A stretch of 64,000 nucleotides of DNA from Sclerotiophoma versabilis (taxonomy: Eukaryota; Ascomycota; Dothideomycetes; Pleosporales; Didymellaceae), in contig JAAROD010000029.1 of NCBI GenBank assembly GCA_012274445.1, forward strand, positions 620,001 to 684,000, read 5' to 3'. The position numbers were made by a program, and so were the translations under genes. Positions 10,699-23,407 of this stretch are shown one piece after another (positions within the stretch are counted from its first letter, which is position 1; the number at the start of each line of letters is the position of its first letter). The notes under the pieces are model-generated. The model was not told the DNA's origin. It saw only the letters and a list, made by a program, of their open reading frames with translations, and searched no databases.

Positions 10699-13194
10699 AT
10701 GTCGGACCAGGGGCTGTCAGCTCCTGGGAGCAGCGTCTATTCGTCTGATTCCATGTACGTTGGCGACGGAACATGGGACTCGCAGCGCAATACTTTTTTG
10801 CTGCCCAACTTGATGGGTGTCAACTTCGACACTATGCGCTACAATGGTAAGTACGCTGGCCTCGAGTTGTTGAAATGCAAGGCTAATTGCTCAGGCATGG
10901 GTAATCGCTTTCGCGACATGGCTGGCTACAAGCCACTCATCACCGCCCACGGTATTCTCGCTGCCATCACCTTCCTCTTCGTCGTACCAGGAGCGATCTT
11001 CATGGCGCGATTCTACCACCGAAATCCGCGACTTGCGCTGCGCGTACACATCTGGCTTCAGATCCTGACATTACTACTTGCTACTGCGCTTATCGTATTG
11101 GGCTTTCAAGCTGTTGGACTTAAGAGGTCCTTGACAAACCCCCATCACGGCATTGGCGTAGCATTGTACACTCTCGTTGTTATACAGGTTCTGGGAGGAT
11201 CTATCATACACCGCCTGGAGAAAGGCAAAGAGCGCTTCAAGGTGCCGCTCAAGCTCATCGTACGTTCATCCAAGATACCGCATTTTTACATTGACTAATT
11301 GAAACAGCTGCATCAGTGGATTGGTCGCGTCGTCTTGCTTCTAGGTATTGCGCAGATCCCCCTTGGACTGACGCTCTGGGGTTCACCCAAGGTATTGTTC
11401 ATTCTGTTTGCAGTCTGGGCATTCCTGCTTTTGGTTGTTTACTTCGTGCTTTCGTACAGGAATCAGCCGGAGATGGGTTTCGACGACAACACAACGTACA
11501 TCACCGAGCGCACTGCAAGCACAAGAAGCCGAAGAAGTCGCGGTGGACGTGGTATTGGAGCTTTGGCGACAGCGGGTGCAGCGGGTGCTGGGCTTGCTGC
11601 ATTAGCGTCGAGGAATAGGTCACATAGTCGCAGTCGCAGTAGACGCCGTGGGGACGAAACGACTGTTTTAAGCTCGCGCCCTGGTTCTCGTTCGCGCGTC
11701 ACGGACTCTCGATTCACGGAATCTTACTTGAGCGACGAAAAATACAACGACAAGCGCAAAGGATCCACCTGGCGAGACCGCTTTCTTGGTGCCGGTGCGG
11801 CCGCTGGGGGAATTTTTGCTCTAAAGTCTTTGTTCGGCAAAAAGAAGGACAGGCGTGCTTACACTGAAACGTCGACTGGTAGTGACGTTAGTTACGGTCG
11901 CCCATTAGGTCAGTCTGAGGTTACTCAGACGGATTTGAGCCGCCTTGAGGAAGGAAGAGCCCCTGATTCACCAGCAAGGAACCAAGACTGGCGTCGGGTT
12001 GAAGAAAGAGAAGCTGCGCAAGCAGCTGCCATGGATGCAAGTCCATTGCGAGCTGGTCATCGTCCAACAAGAAGTGGTGGTTCCATTGACTCGTTTGACA
12101 GCCGAACAAGCTTCAACGATCATCATGATGCTCGCCCGTTGAGAGAGGAGTCTGGATATGGAGTCAAAGATGGCATCATGACTCTTGGAGTCCTTGGGTT
12201 CATGAAGCACACTTGGAATAAGCGCAAAAACAAGAAAGAAGAGGCACGAATTGAGGAATTGAGACAACAGGACCTCGAGGAAGAAAAGATGGCCCGAGCA
12301 AACAGTAATCGCCGAAGGTTCACTGGTGACGGCGCACCGCCTCGCAGACATAACGGAGCCCCATCAACCATCTATTCCGAAACCGAGATTTCAGGCATGA
12401 CACCTTCAGTAGCAAGGCCGAATGTTGCTCCGCTGCCGCCCATGACCTCGTCCGCTGGTCCCTCCGTTCTACGTCCAGCCGACAACACTGTTCTGTCTGA
12501 TTCTGGGTCTGAGGCCTATGTATCTCCTGGTGGGCGTTCTCATCGTCGTCATCGTAATTCCGCAGGCGCTGCAGCTCTCGCCGGTGGGGCAGCAGTAGCT
12601 TCATCTGGATCACCTTCAAGAAGGAGGAACAGTCGAGATGAGAGTATTGCCTCGCCTCCTGTATCTGTCAAAGTCAAGATGCACAACGACGGACGACATG
12701 TAACGCTTCGGCGCTTGAATGAGGAAGAGGCGGCAGCAGAACGAGATGCTAGGCGAAGAGAACGACAGCGTAGAAACCGCAATGGCAGTATGTCTTCGTT
12801 GAGCCAGCTCGATGGAGACCGTTGGCGAAGGACGGAGGCTCTTGAGGCACAGCAAGCGCAAGAAATGGCACAAGCACAGGCATCAGCTCCACCACCTATA
12901 TCGCAGCCTGGAGCGCCTCTGCAGATGCCAGAGCCATATATTCCTCCTCCTCCACCAGGCCCACCTCCAAATTTTGGGAACACAGCCCAAAGGCCGACAG
13001 CAAACATCAACCTTCCCCCACCCCCGCCAATCCCCGTAGCGGACCCCAGCATCCTGAGCAGCCCTCATGGCACTCAGGTATATGGTACAGAAACAGATGT
13101 CAGCAACTATGACTCAAACAGAAGGCGGAGACGGGCCGAGAGAGCTCAAGCGAAACAAGCTAGGCTGGGCGGCAGCCGTGTTGAGTTCTCTTGA
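10699..13194 (+). CDS. cytochrome b561-domain membrane protein with long basic/Pro-rich tail
   Basis: Three exons, 10699-10846, 10895-11259 and 11308-13194, encode 799 residues. The ATG lies in ACCACCATG. About residues 58-230 hold the b561 core of five to six hydrophobic helices with four candidate haem His: ITAHGIL (68), RVHIWLQ (101), NPHHGIG (133/134) and LHQWIGR (173). Such proteins move electrons across endomembranes or the plasma membrane, using ascorbate-like or other donors and reducing ferric iron. There is no DOMON domain in front. From about 235 on, a 560-residue tail is low complexity: RSRRSRGGRG, RNRSHSRSRSRRR, two short Gly/Ala hydrophobic stretches (GALATAGAAGAGLAALAS; FLGAGAAAGGIFALKSLFG), Arg/Glu-rich segments and PPPPPGPPP. 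The tail is probably cytosolic and disordered. Intron 1 (48 bases) is stop-free. Confidence 0.88.
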
Positions 13195-14959
13195 GGATGA
13201 TATCGATGTTGGTGAAAGCACCAAAGCGTTGCATGGTGGTTAGATCTGCATTTTCAGGCGTTCTCTGTTCTAGGTAGTCTTTACAAGTGGACCATCAGCA
13301 TGGGGAGGCTCCCGCTGTAGATACTTCCAGTATGGTGTATAATTGCATGCCGTGTTCACCGATGATGGCTCCGCGGAGGTAATCCCTGTGATGTGCAATT
13401 TTTAGTTAGACGAAGGATGGGGCACGCACTACGAGCAGATCATACATTAACACCAATACCCAAGACTCTGGTTTCTCATGCCGCAACACCACAAGTTCGT
13501 TATGGTTGCCATGCGACGTACAGTACCGTCTTCCCACACGCTGCTGTTGAGAGTGGTTGTAGTGTAACGCTTCCTATCAAGGTGACGTGTGGCGCGAAAG
13601 GCCTAGACATTGTGTGGCACCTCACTCTGGACTACTTTCCGGACCCCTCTCATTCGACTGTTCAACACCGCGTTGCCATCATGTCCGTCGTTGTCGGCAG
13701 CATCTCGGGGCCCTGGTTGCTTCCAGCCGGCGGATGAGTCCGCAAAAGGGCCTTTAAGAGGACCTCAAAAAGATATATTGTCATGTCGCTGCGCTGATGG
13801 TGTGGAGTAATACTTCAAGCACCTCGAGTTCGATGTATACCAAAATCGTCCAACAACAGCTCAACGCCCTGTGACAACGAAGGCGGTCGATGATGCAACT
13901 CTCACCTCGCACCGCCTCTTGAGGTCACATCCTAACCTCTCAGATGTATCCATTGGACGATTGCGCCTCGCGACCTTTTCCCTCCTGTCGAGGAGTAGAT
14001 ACGAATTCTCGCAGCGCTCTGCGTCCTGTTTTCTGCCCACTGCGTGGGTCCTTGGGAACACCTGTTGTGGAATGACAAGATTCGAGCCACAACCCCGCCG
14101 GCGGTTTGTTCCACGAGAAGTGTTTGTTTGCCAATTCAAGGCAGCGAGAAGAACGGGATGGGAACGGGAACGAGTGATGCGTGGTCGGTAAAGATGTGTG
14201 CAGCAGTGCCCGCAAGGTGGATCATCCAAGGCCGGAACAGCTGCCAGCACCTGGGCAGCCAACCTGCACATGAATTTGCTGCCCGGGCAGTCAAAACAAC
14301 TTGCGAGCAGGATGCGCGAAAATTGTATGTGAGGGCGGTCACTAAGACTGCGCCAGTTCATCGCGGTTTACCTGCCGAAAGCGAGCGCTTCGACTGCAGG
14401 TTTCCACTGGGCTGCTGCGGCGGGAGATTTTCGGCCATTAGCACCGCACTGGCCCTTAGCAAAAGCTCCCGCCGCACTGGACGGAACCGTGCCATCCTCG
14501 ACACTCACTCACGCCGAGCGGTCAGCCTGGGAGTCGTCGTCAGGCCTGTTCCAGCCCAGCAGACCGCCCAAGCTCGCTGGCTGACCGGATGGTAAGCGTT
14601 TGACCTTCCCTGCAGGAGAATCCTTTCCCCAGCGCTGGTATCAGGGGTGTCGGATCACCCTCCATCGCCTGTCATTGGACTAGCGCTGTGCAAGCCCCAT
14701 CCCTGCAACGCAGCGGCAGTCACTAGTCCAAGGTCTAATCTGCGGCTTTGACGCTTGGTCGTTCTGTCGTCCTGGTTCAATCAGGTGCGAATGGGCGTTC
14801 TCTGAATCTCTCCAGCATGATGACACAAGGACCATGCGAAAACATCTCCGGGACCACAGAGTAACATACTGAACATACATAGTCCCATTGGATCCGCCAG
14901 CCGCCAGCTCACACCCACGCGGAGGACGACTCTTTCGTCCACTAGCCTACATCATCACT
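13195..14959. other. 1.8 kb intergenic, no gene seen
   Basis: Overlapping frames at 13861-14595 on both strands are unlike each other and show no recognisable motif. I take them as chance frames of this GC-rich part. No tRNA box pair or repeat was seen. The 3' part presumably holds the promoter of the Zn2Cys6 gene. Confidence 0.5.
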
Positions 14960-17292
14960 ATGGCTTCCACTACCACCTCCATTGCTCCCGTCAAGCGAGC
15001 CTGCGACAGGTGCGTACGCTGTTGTCGCCGTGTCGGCAACCATTAACATTGCTGCAGCTGCCATCGAAGAAAAGTAAAGTGCATAGGGGAAGGCACCAAC
15101 CCATGCAAGAACTGTGTATCCGCCGGCCTAGCATGCACATACAATGCCATACCTCAGAAGAAAGGACCCAAAGGCAGCCGGGCCAAAGTTCTCTCTGAAC
15201 TACGTGAGAATCAACGAAATGCACAACTCGCCTCTGGCTTTCCACAAGAGCTTGGCCACGATGGACGCCCATTGTCCTCTCAGAATGTGCGCACTCCAGG
15301 CTTGGTACCACGCGCCCTCGTGGAGAGCTGCATGGAGTTCTTCTTCATCCACGTCTACCCGTCACAGCCCGTACTACATCGACAACGGGCGCAAGAAGCC
15401 GTCGTTAACATGGACCGTTCGATCGAAGCCTACTGCATGGTTGTGTCCTTGTGTGCATACGTCATGATTCAAGCAAACATGAAGGTCCAACCTAATCTCC
15501 TCGATCGCCAGGAGATGGCTCAAATGTCGAACGTACAATTTGGGCACGTTCTCTTGGAGGAGTCCGTTCGTGTACGGAGAGGATACGACTACCGCGAGAA
15601 CCCCACGCCCTTCACCGTCCTTACATCCTGGCTGTATTGTGGGTGCTACTTTGGACTGGCAAAGGAGAATACTGCATGGACCTATCTTCGCGAAGCAACA
15701 ACACAAGCACAACTTTTGGGGATGCATGACGAAGAGACATATAAGCACGACCCCCTCGATACTTCACGCAAACGTGTCCTCTACTGGTTGCTTTTCATGG
15801 CCGAAAGGTACCACAGCCTCAGACTTATGCACGTCATAGCTGACCCTAATTCCAGGACGTATGCCATCCACAAGCACCGACCAATTACGCTCTATCCAAC
15901 CATACATCCGCCTTCCTTGGACGAAGTGCCTTCTGATCGACCAGTGGCCGTTGGCCTTGAGCTGATGATCAATCTGTACAAGACCATCGACGACACTTTC
16001 GTCAACCTCTGGAACCGAGTTCATAGCCACGCAAACCCCGCTTGGATTGCACAACTGCAGACACAGCTCTCTGAGGCAGTCCCGGCATATCTCGAATGCA
16101 CCGAAGCGCAGGCTGTCGAAATCCGCGTAACTCAACAGTGGCTACGAGCGATGGTCTGGCAGCTATGCGTCTGCCAAGGACTCGTGAGCAGCGTTAGCCA
16201 GGAGACTTCCATGACGTTCAAGTTTCCGATTCAAATCTCAAGGGATCTCTTGACCATGACGCACCAGTTTTCGCAACCGGCCATGGAGGTACACGGCGTT
16301 GGTCTGGTAAGTTCCATCTCTACTATCCCTTCATCCAGTCCATTCCTTCCGCGCATTTGGACCCCTGCCCGTTCCGATCGTGCAATCCCTGTTACATGCT
16401 GCATTGGCACGGACCAACCGCTAGCAACGTCAATCTCTGACGTCCGCTCCTTGGTCCACTAGTCTACCTCTTCCTGGTCCACTAGTCTACGCCTTCCTGG
16501 TCCGTCCATGCACACACATTCAGCAACTCGTTACCTTTTTGAGTTTGATACGTTTTGGATACGAGCCTTGAGCTAACACCACTGCAGATCGAAAAGTTGT
16601 TCGATATCGCTTGCTGCCTGACTGACGTGGTTGCTTGCACGTCGTTCTCACCAGATGCTTTTGCTCTGGGTCCTCGAGACTATGTTTCTCGCTTCCTGAC
16701 ACTTATTCAAACGCTGCGAGGTGGACAGTCCCGCTATCTGCCACTGCTTCTCGCTAAGCTGCAGGAGGTACTGCCCAACCTCCCCCTTCCCCGGTCTCTG
16801 AACCTGCCCCAAACGCTCCCTACCTCGTCGATCGGCCTTGGTGCCAGTGGTGGCATGGTACCTTCGAATGCAGGCGACGAGTTCTCAGCGCTCCCCTCTG
16901 TCATCTCACCAACGTACCCATCGACTGAGTTGATTCGCAGGCTTGCGGCACAGACTGGTGCTCAGCTCCCGTTCAGCACATCTCAACAGCCCATGGTGCC
17001 GGCTCCAACATCTCACATGGAAGACATGACCATCTATGACTCTACTCACAGTACATCGCATTCCTCCGGGTCTGCTCCCCGAAGTAACCCCGCAACCCCA
17101 GGGCCTTACGAGCCTCCTATGTCGCAAGCGCGCGCGCAGATTGTCGGCCATCCCTCTGCTCAGCTTCCGTCGACGGTCCCTCAGCAACCCCACCTACAAT
17201 CTCACAACATTGGCGTGAATCACACCGCTTACGACCCTCGATTCAACGTTCAGGGTTTTCCAGTGGATCCTGCCATGATGTTCAAGCAATAG
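14960..17292 (+). CDS. Zn2Cys6 transcription factor with fungal-specific regulatory domain
   Basis: Three exons, 14960-15009, 15058-16306 and 16588-17292, encode 667 residues. The zinc cluster is near the N-terminus and crosses intron 1: CDSCHRRKVKC, seven residues, then CKNCVSAGLAC, the C-x2-C-x6-C-x7-C-x2-C-x6-C pattern of Gal4-type regulators. A basic linker follows (IPQKKGPKGSRAKVLSELR), resembling the linker of sugar-utilisation regulators. The middle domain (about 90-500) has the fungal_trans features: VESCMEFFFIHVYPSQPVLH, LTSWLYCGCYFGLAKENTAW, EATTQAQLLGMHDEETY and RKRVLYWLLFMAERYHSL. The C-terminus is Ser/Pro/Gln-rich and may activate transcription. Intron 2 is long for this window (281 bases) and contains a 23-base tandem repeat. 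The regulated pathway cannot be told; no sugar or metabolite cluster sits next to it. Confidence 0.9.
16448..16503 (+). repeat. 23-base tandem repeat in intron 2 of the Zn2Cys6 gene
   Basis: The unit is approximately CTTCCTGGTCCACTAGTCTA plus three bases. About 2.5 near-identical copies run head to tail inside the 281-base intron. Seen directly in the sequence; no function assigned. Confidence 0.85.
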
Positions 17293-20200
17293 ATGTTTGT
17301 TGTCAATACCTAAGTGGTTGTTCGCTTCGTTACACCAGAAACAATTCGTGTGGCACTACAGGCAGGAAATTATTCCTACGCATGTGACCAATCACGATCA
17401 AGGAATGGTAGAAGCCAGACCTCGGAAGACTGCGCCTCACATTCAAACGATGACATAGTCGCCTATTATAGGCGATAGCCGCTAGGATTTTCGATGAATC
17501 ACAAAGTGCCCTTTGAGGGCTTGTGAAACCTTTTTGTGTACGGCGTATGGACTTCAGGTTCACCTTTGCAGCATTTCAGCGCAGTTTTTATCGCAGTACT
17601 ATTAGACGCGGAATGCGGATGTGTCCACTACTGCCGGTGTAGTTACACAGTTAGAAGCGATTTTCGGTTTGGGATGCATCTGCAGATTACAACACGCGAA
17701 TTATTACGACATGACTACGGTCATCCGTCGCGTACAGTCATCCCTCGCATTGCGCACAGGCGTTAAATTAATTCAAACATTCGATCAAATGTAATATCCA
17801 AATATCTCAACAAACGTCTCTTCAGATTTGGCACACTGTCAACGCTCAAACAACGGTCGCACGGTGCAAGTGATGGACATGGGTCTGTAGGGCAACGGTA
17901 ACTTCCAGTTCACGTGGGGTAGGAACTAACAGTTGAACCATTTGGTGGTTTCATTCAAGATCGTCATAGGGGCTTTGCGCACACGGACCTGCATGTCGCA
18001 AGGCTGTTGGTCCTGCTTTTCCGGATTACCAAACCAAGGTTATCCGTCCAGGGGAGTTCCATGTTTAGGACTTTTGTTGCAGCGGTTGCACGGACTAGGT
18101 CGCGACTCCATAGCTTACGGAACCATGTCTGTGGTGAGGGTAGTGCAACCGTTAGGATTACCAACGCTGGCAGATACGAGCGAGGCTGGAACGAGGCTGG
18201 AGCGCTTGGGCCTTGAATGTGGCCCAGGACAGCTGCTATCTACATTCGATCGCAGCCCTTGCGTTCCGCTGCCTGAGCATCGACGTAAACTACTCTTGGA
18301 GTACACACATACGTCTTCAGCACGGGTGAGAGGTAAAGTGCACAGCCTTCTACCAAGACATGGTTCATGGTAAAGAACGCTGCATGTAAAGGATAAAGCC
18401 TGCTTTTTCGAAATGCAGGTGTAATGAGTTGGTAACGGTACGCGCGTAACTCTGGGCCTCTCTAATCTGCGAACCCCATCGTGCTTCTTTGCGAACGCCT
18501 TTCGAGACATGGTTACCCTCGATGAAACATAGATGCACCATTTCTAGTATCACACAGATCGCCATACAACGGCTTCGGTAGCCTGCGCATGGAACTCCAG
18601 ACACCTGTCATGCAACCGTTTGCCAAACTGTTTACTCGCCCAGAGTTTATTTCCCCGTTTTAGTTTGAGCAAAACAAGCTTGCTGTAGGGGTCCCTATGC
18701 CAAACATCCTAGACGAACGTTTGATGAATTAGGGTTCGTGTGTGAAGGTCGTTGGTCACGCTTCATCTTTGGCTCGGCCCGCTTCATAGGCGTCAGAGCG
18801 TTGTAAGGTTTTGAGCGCTACAACGGCGCTGTTCGTTCGCGTAACTTGCCTTCTGGCTGGGAACGAAAAATCATTGACAAACGGGGATCACCATGTGCTT
18901 TGCATCGCATTGTATCCTGGTTCAGGCATGGAGCAGGAAAGTGATGCTGGGGTTAGACATAGCCCTGTCGCGAGTGTAGTGATCCGTGTTGATTGGCCTT
19001 TTAGTGCGCCAGACGATCGTTGGTGGGTTGCTTCCCACGACTCGCAGAATAGATATCGAAGGCGAAGCTTTCAAAGTGTGAAGGCTAAGTTACCATTCAC
19101 CCGGGCCCTACATCATCGCTTTCGCAACTACACTCGCATGTTGCTCACCGTCTTCCTGCACCTGACACATTCGCTCCATCAACCAGTCCAACAAAGACTC
19201 ATGCACATGCATAAATCCGACGAACTTGCCCACAGCAAGCACGCTCCTCCCCCCCTTAACCGCATCGGGACACCAACGCAGCTCGTAAAAGATTTGTGGA
19301 GGCTAGGTTAGCGCTAGTATTTCACGTGACATTGTTATCGATATTCAGCGGTGTGGCGACTATCGCGCCGTCGATTTTGGAGCTGTTTCCCGCCAGCGTA
19401 CCCCTCCTGGCTTGTGTTTCCCGCAGAGGCTTGTGCCTTGTGAAAAGCGCACCAGTCGGGCCGAATCTAAGACGCCATCAAACAACGCGCTGCCCCAGAA
19501 CCCCGACGCCGTTACGTTTGGACTCCTGGCTTTTTGGGGCTGCTACGACTTCTTAAAAATCCATGGCGTTTAGTGGTGCTTCGTTTGGCACCACATAGCC
19601 GGGATCATACTCCTGCTCCCCATCAAAATTCTTTTCGATCTTGTATTTTGCAATGAAAGCAAATTATGATTGGCGTTTTGGTCAAAGAGCAATAATGTCG
19701 CGAGCTAAGCATAGGATCCTAGATCCTGAGCGGGAGCAACGTCAGGGCTGTCAGTACTAGATCGATTGCAGATGAGTGGTGCTAGTCTACGGGTCATTCC
19801 GAATAGCGCGCTCCTTTGTCTCTCGTATTTGAATCGTGATCAACTCAGAACTGGGCAGGACTGATGGATAGTACTTCACGTTGGGAACGTTGATGACGAT
19901 AGTCTGAAGGCTTAGACCAAAACTGTACCGGACTCGGACGCTCATAGTGTACGAGGTACCGAGTACCGGTAGCGTCTGTTCCGTTGCGACGTTTGCGGAG
20001 ACGCCATGTGGGATCAGTTTGGATTAGTATAACCCACTGAATTAGCAGAATCCACCAGACCCTGAATAATCGCGGTCTAACAGCTCAGCCACGTGTAAAT
20101 TTGTCTCTATCCTGCATGTTCCTTGACGATCATAGTTCCGATATCCGTTTGAACAATCTTGGTTGTTTCGATGGCTGGCATCGATGCAGAATCGTATGTT

Positions 20201-23200
20201 TGTCAGTTCAATCAAACGTTGGTAGGGATCAACAATATGGTTCACCTTGCCTCGATGAGACGACCATGCAATAACTCGTGCAATGGATCATGCGACAGAC
20301 CATACAATGTCGAGCAGGGGGGCCGTATTGAGGCGGCTGAAGGCTCGTGGCGCCTCGGATCTACCGCGCCTGCATGGCGTCGTGTACATCCTCTTGAAGT
20401 TGTCCTGCTATAGTGATATGCTCTTGCATGTGTGTCATTTGCGCATGCATGTTCCCGTTGGCTCCTGCATGTGCTTGACTTATTCACGGGTAGCAGTACC
20501 CCGAGTCTGTGGCCAATCGAGGGCTAGCGCAGGTTCCCTCCGGGATCGCAGAATCGACGTTGGGTCCAAGCTATAGCGGCGCTGAAAAGCATGCAGTCCA
20601 AAGAAATAGCTCCTCGTCGAGGGTGTTGGGCACCTCCGCGCCTACGATCTTTTCCCCTTTGTGGGCGGTTGCTCGTGCCGTACCCGTTTGGTAGATTAGG
20701 CCGGCCCTCCCTCGGTGGATTAAGCATTTGGGCTCTGCCGCTCTTGGAGATCAGTGCGGACGTCACGTTGCTGCATTGTGCATGCGCGCATACATTTGTG
20801 ATTGGCTAGGACTCTGTTCGCGCTTCGGAGTAGTGGTGCGGGACTGACTTCCTCAAGGAGACGAGCTCAAGGTAGCGAAGGAGGCAGTGCTAGACCATCA
20901 TTGCTGTGAACCGAATCGCCGGATGACAAGGCTTGTCACTGACAACAGTAGATCCCTCGACCCTTGTTCGTTGAACATGCAAGACGCTGAATCGTTAATG
21001 TCGATACGTCAAGGCGTTGCAGGAGCTAGAGTCAGTGCAATTCGACTTGAGCATCGCCGTCCATCTGCCACAAAACCCCGCGGAAACATGCTCGGTGGGA
21101 TTTCGTGCACGTATCGGTTTGATTGCAGCAACAAAAAGTGAAGCAGCGAGACATTGCTAACTTTGTCAGTGATAGAATCCTGACTGTCGGTGTGTGCCAA
21201 CCTTGTCGGGTCTGCGAGGAGTTCCCCTGCTGACGCCACTGACACTTCCGCTCCTCCCCGCCCGCCGCAAGTATCACCGCCGGCAGATATCGCAATCAAG
21301 GAGACCTGGTAGCTTGGCCATCAGCCGCGGCGCTCGCGCTCGCTTCCCGGAGACCCCGGAGACGGGTCCTCTTCGGTTCCGCCCAGGTGTTCACGTACCG
21401 CAGCCTCCTTCCGGCCCCAGGTTTTGGCAGCTGTAGGGCCTTGGAAGCTGAGGATGTGTAGAGGATGACCAATCGCCTCATCTTGGCTTGGTCAGATTGG
21501 TGAACCAGACGCCTTAACTCCCTGGTCCTGCATGTACAGCCTCTCCAACCCATCTGGATAAAGCGGGTGTCGAGGGGCACAGAAAGAGCGACGCGGCATG
21601 CATCGGAGATCGTTAGTTCCGGACCTGTTAATGCGCGAGGATCTTGCCATGCGTAGACGAAGAATACGTGGACACCATCGCCGTCCTCGAGCTTGAAACC
21701 CAGGCATGGCCGATCTGGACCTGGCAAGTAATGTCATCACAGCCTACGCATCCGCCGCTCTCGTGTTGTTCGTTCGCCTTGTTCATGGTGCCCTTCTTGA
21801 GGCTAGGGCCGGGTCCTTGGGACGGCAGTTTTGAAGCAGTCAAGGTTCAGGCACATGTTCTCTTCGGGTCGTTGTTGATAGGGCGAAACGGGCAGGCACT
21901 CTTCGCTCGCTTGTTGGTGTGCTGACAATGTCGTGGTAACTGCTGATCATGGCAGGCGAACGCTTCTTTCCATGTTGGCAGCGGCAATCGCGTCGGTGAC
22001 GACCAATATGGCAGGTGAAGTCATCTCCGACTAGTTTTCTCTATTCGACTGCGATATGGACACTGAGATGTTGAGTAATGACCATGGTCAGCATTGCCCC
22101 TATTCCCATACGGTATCACAGCGTGCCTCAGTCGGGTGTCTTGTCTTTAGAATCCCACGAGGTTCCGATCCAGAAACATCTTTACAATATCTTGGATTCT
22201 ACCTGTCTTCGACCAATGGGCTTTATAGGCCGTGGGGCAGCAGCCCAAGAAGCTAACTACAGGATCTTGTATTGAGCTGCCGTGGTTAATGCCGAGAGTA
22301 CAACCGCGTGCCGCACCTCAGCTTATAGCACTAGTTGCGTGTCCATATCAGAGAGAAAAATAACAATGCTGTGGTGTTGCAAGAGTTGGAAAAGCAAAAG
22401 AATGAGGAACTCACTGTCATCGATGGGGTGCGTGCACCAGGCAGGCCACCTGCCGAGAAGGTCAAATGCACCACCATCACCACTACACATTGTCTCAAGT
22501 TTGCACGCACCCTGCACATATTCGTGTGCCTCGTTTCTTCTGATGACATCGCTTGGTCTCAGCCATCTTCCAAACATATGCATCCCAGCCGGTAACGGTA
22601 GATCTGCCAGGATGAGCCTTCACCCAGATCGTTGCTATTTTGCGCTGCGGAGACCAGGGAATGCTGCGTATCGTTCAAACTTACCTCGAAAAAGCGTTTG
22701 CACCGAATCAATGACAAGCGTCGGTCTTGAGATGGATGAGCTGTGTTGCGACGGTGCCAGCTGTTGAGCTGACGATGCACCCTCGCGGGGCGGTCGTCTC
22801 GTGCGCACGTCACGATCAACACAGGAGTCGATAACATGGTGTTCACGCCTTCAAAGACGTTCAGACAAGACGCAGTCTTTATTGACACTGACCACGTGTA
22901 GTCAGAGAGTTGTGAAGGATTCGAAGGATTATTATTCAGTATTGACAGTGTTGCCTCGTTCTGTGCGCCCCTTGCATAAATCCTTCGAGAATATGTCGCT
23001 TACCTGCATCCTCACTCAGATATGGTGTTGGCACCGCCACAGTGCAACTGCTTGTAGAAAAGCATCACGCCATCTATCGAGCCGCGGCGCTATGTGTAGC
23101 TTTGTTTGCAGCTGTAGTTTGTCTCACAACCTCCGACGACAGCGGATTTGCCCGGCACGTCACACGCATTGGTGGATGGACCAGGACCAGCATAACCACG

Positions 23201-23407
23201 CCGCTGAAGGATCACTGCATAGTCCTCCGTTGCGGTCAAGTGCGTGTGATGGATGGTGTCTCATAAGTCTCTGGCAGCCCCTCCTCGAGACTCATTTACA
23301 AACAAATATACATATATGCAAACAGCAAACAAGGCTGGATCTCTTGCACTTCGCCAAAAGTCATTCCATTTGCTCCATCATTCCGACTCTTCTGTTCAGT
23401 CCTCAAT
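17293..23407. other. 6.1 kb stretch without a supported gene
   Basis: This is the largest empty stretch in the window. Frames such as 17933-18373, 18811-19311, 21296-21727 (minus) and 22801-23463 overlap others and carry no family motif. Base composition looks balanced, not the AT-rich pattern of repeat-induced point mutation. Two pieces look like former coding sequence: a minus-strand C-terminal fragment at 19553-19640 and a minus-strand frame near 21540-21720 (see findings). I see no terminal repeats, transposase motif or tRNA. It may be a decayed insertion or a relic gene region. Confidence 0.5.
19553..19640 (-). pseudogene. possible orphan C-terminal exon
   Basis: On the minus strand a short frame reads KYKIEKNFDGEQEYDPGYVV then PNEAPLNAMDF and a stop. 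Its composition is far more protein-like than the surroundings. A possible acceptor (ACAAG) lies just before IEK, but no convincing upstream exon follows. It could be the tail of a lost gene or chance. Family not recognised. Confidence 0.25.

Noticed and set aside
13861..14595. Overlapping frames of 106-183 codons on both strands
   Set aside because: Mutually overlapping, no motif, no credible splice sites joining them.
18811..19311. 166-codon frame in the gene-poor interval
   Set aside because: No ATG at its start, no motif, overlapped by similar chance frames.
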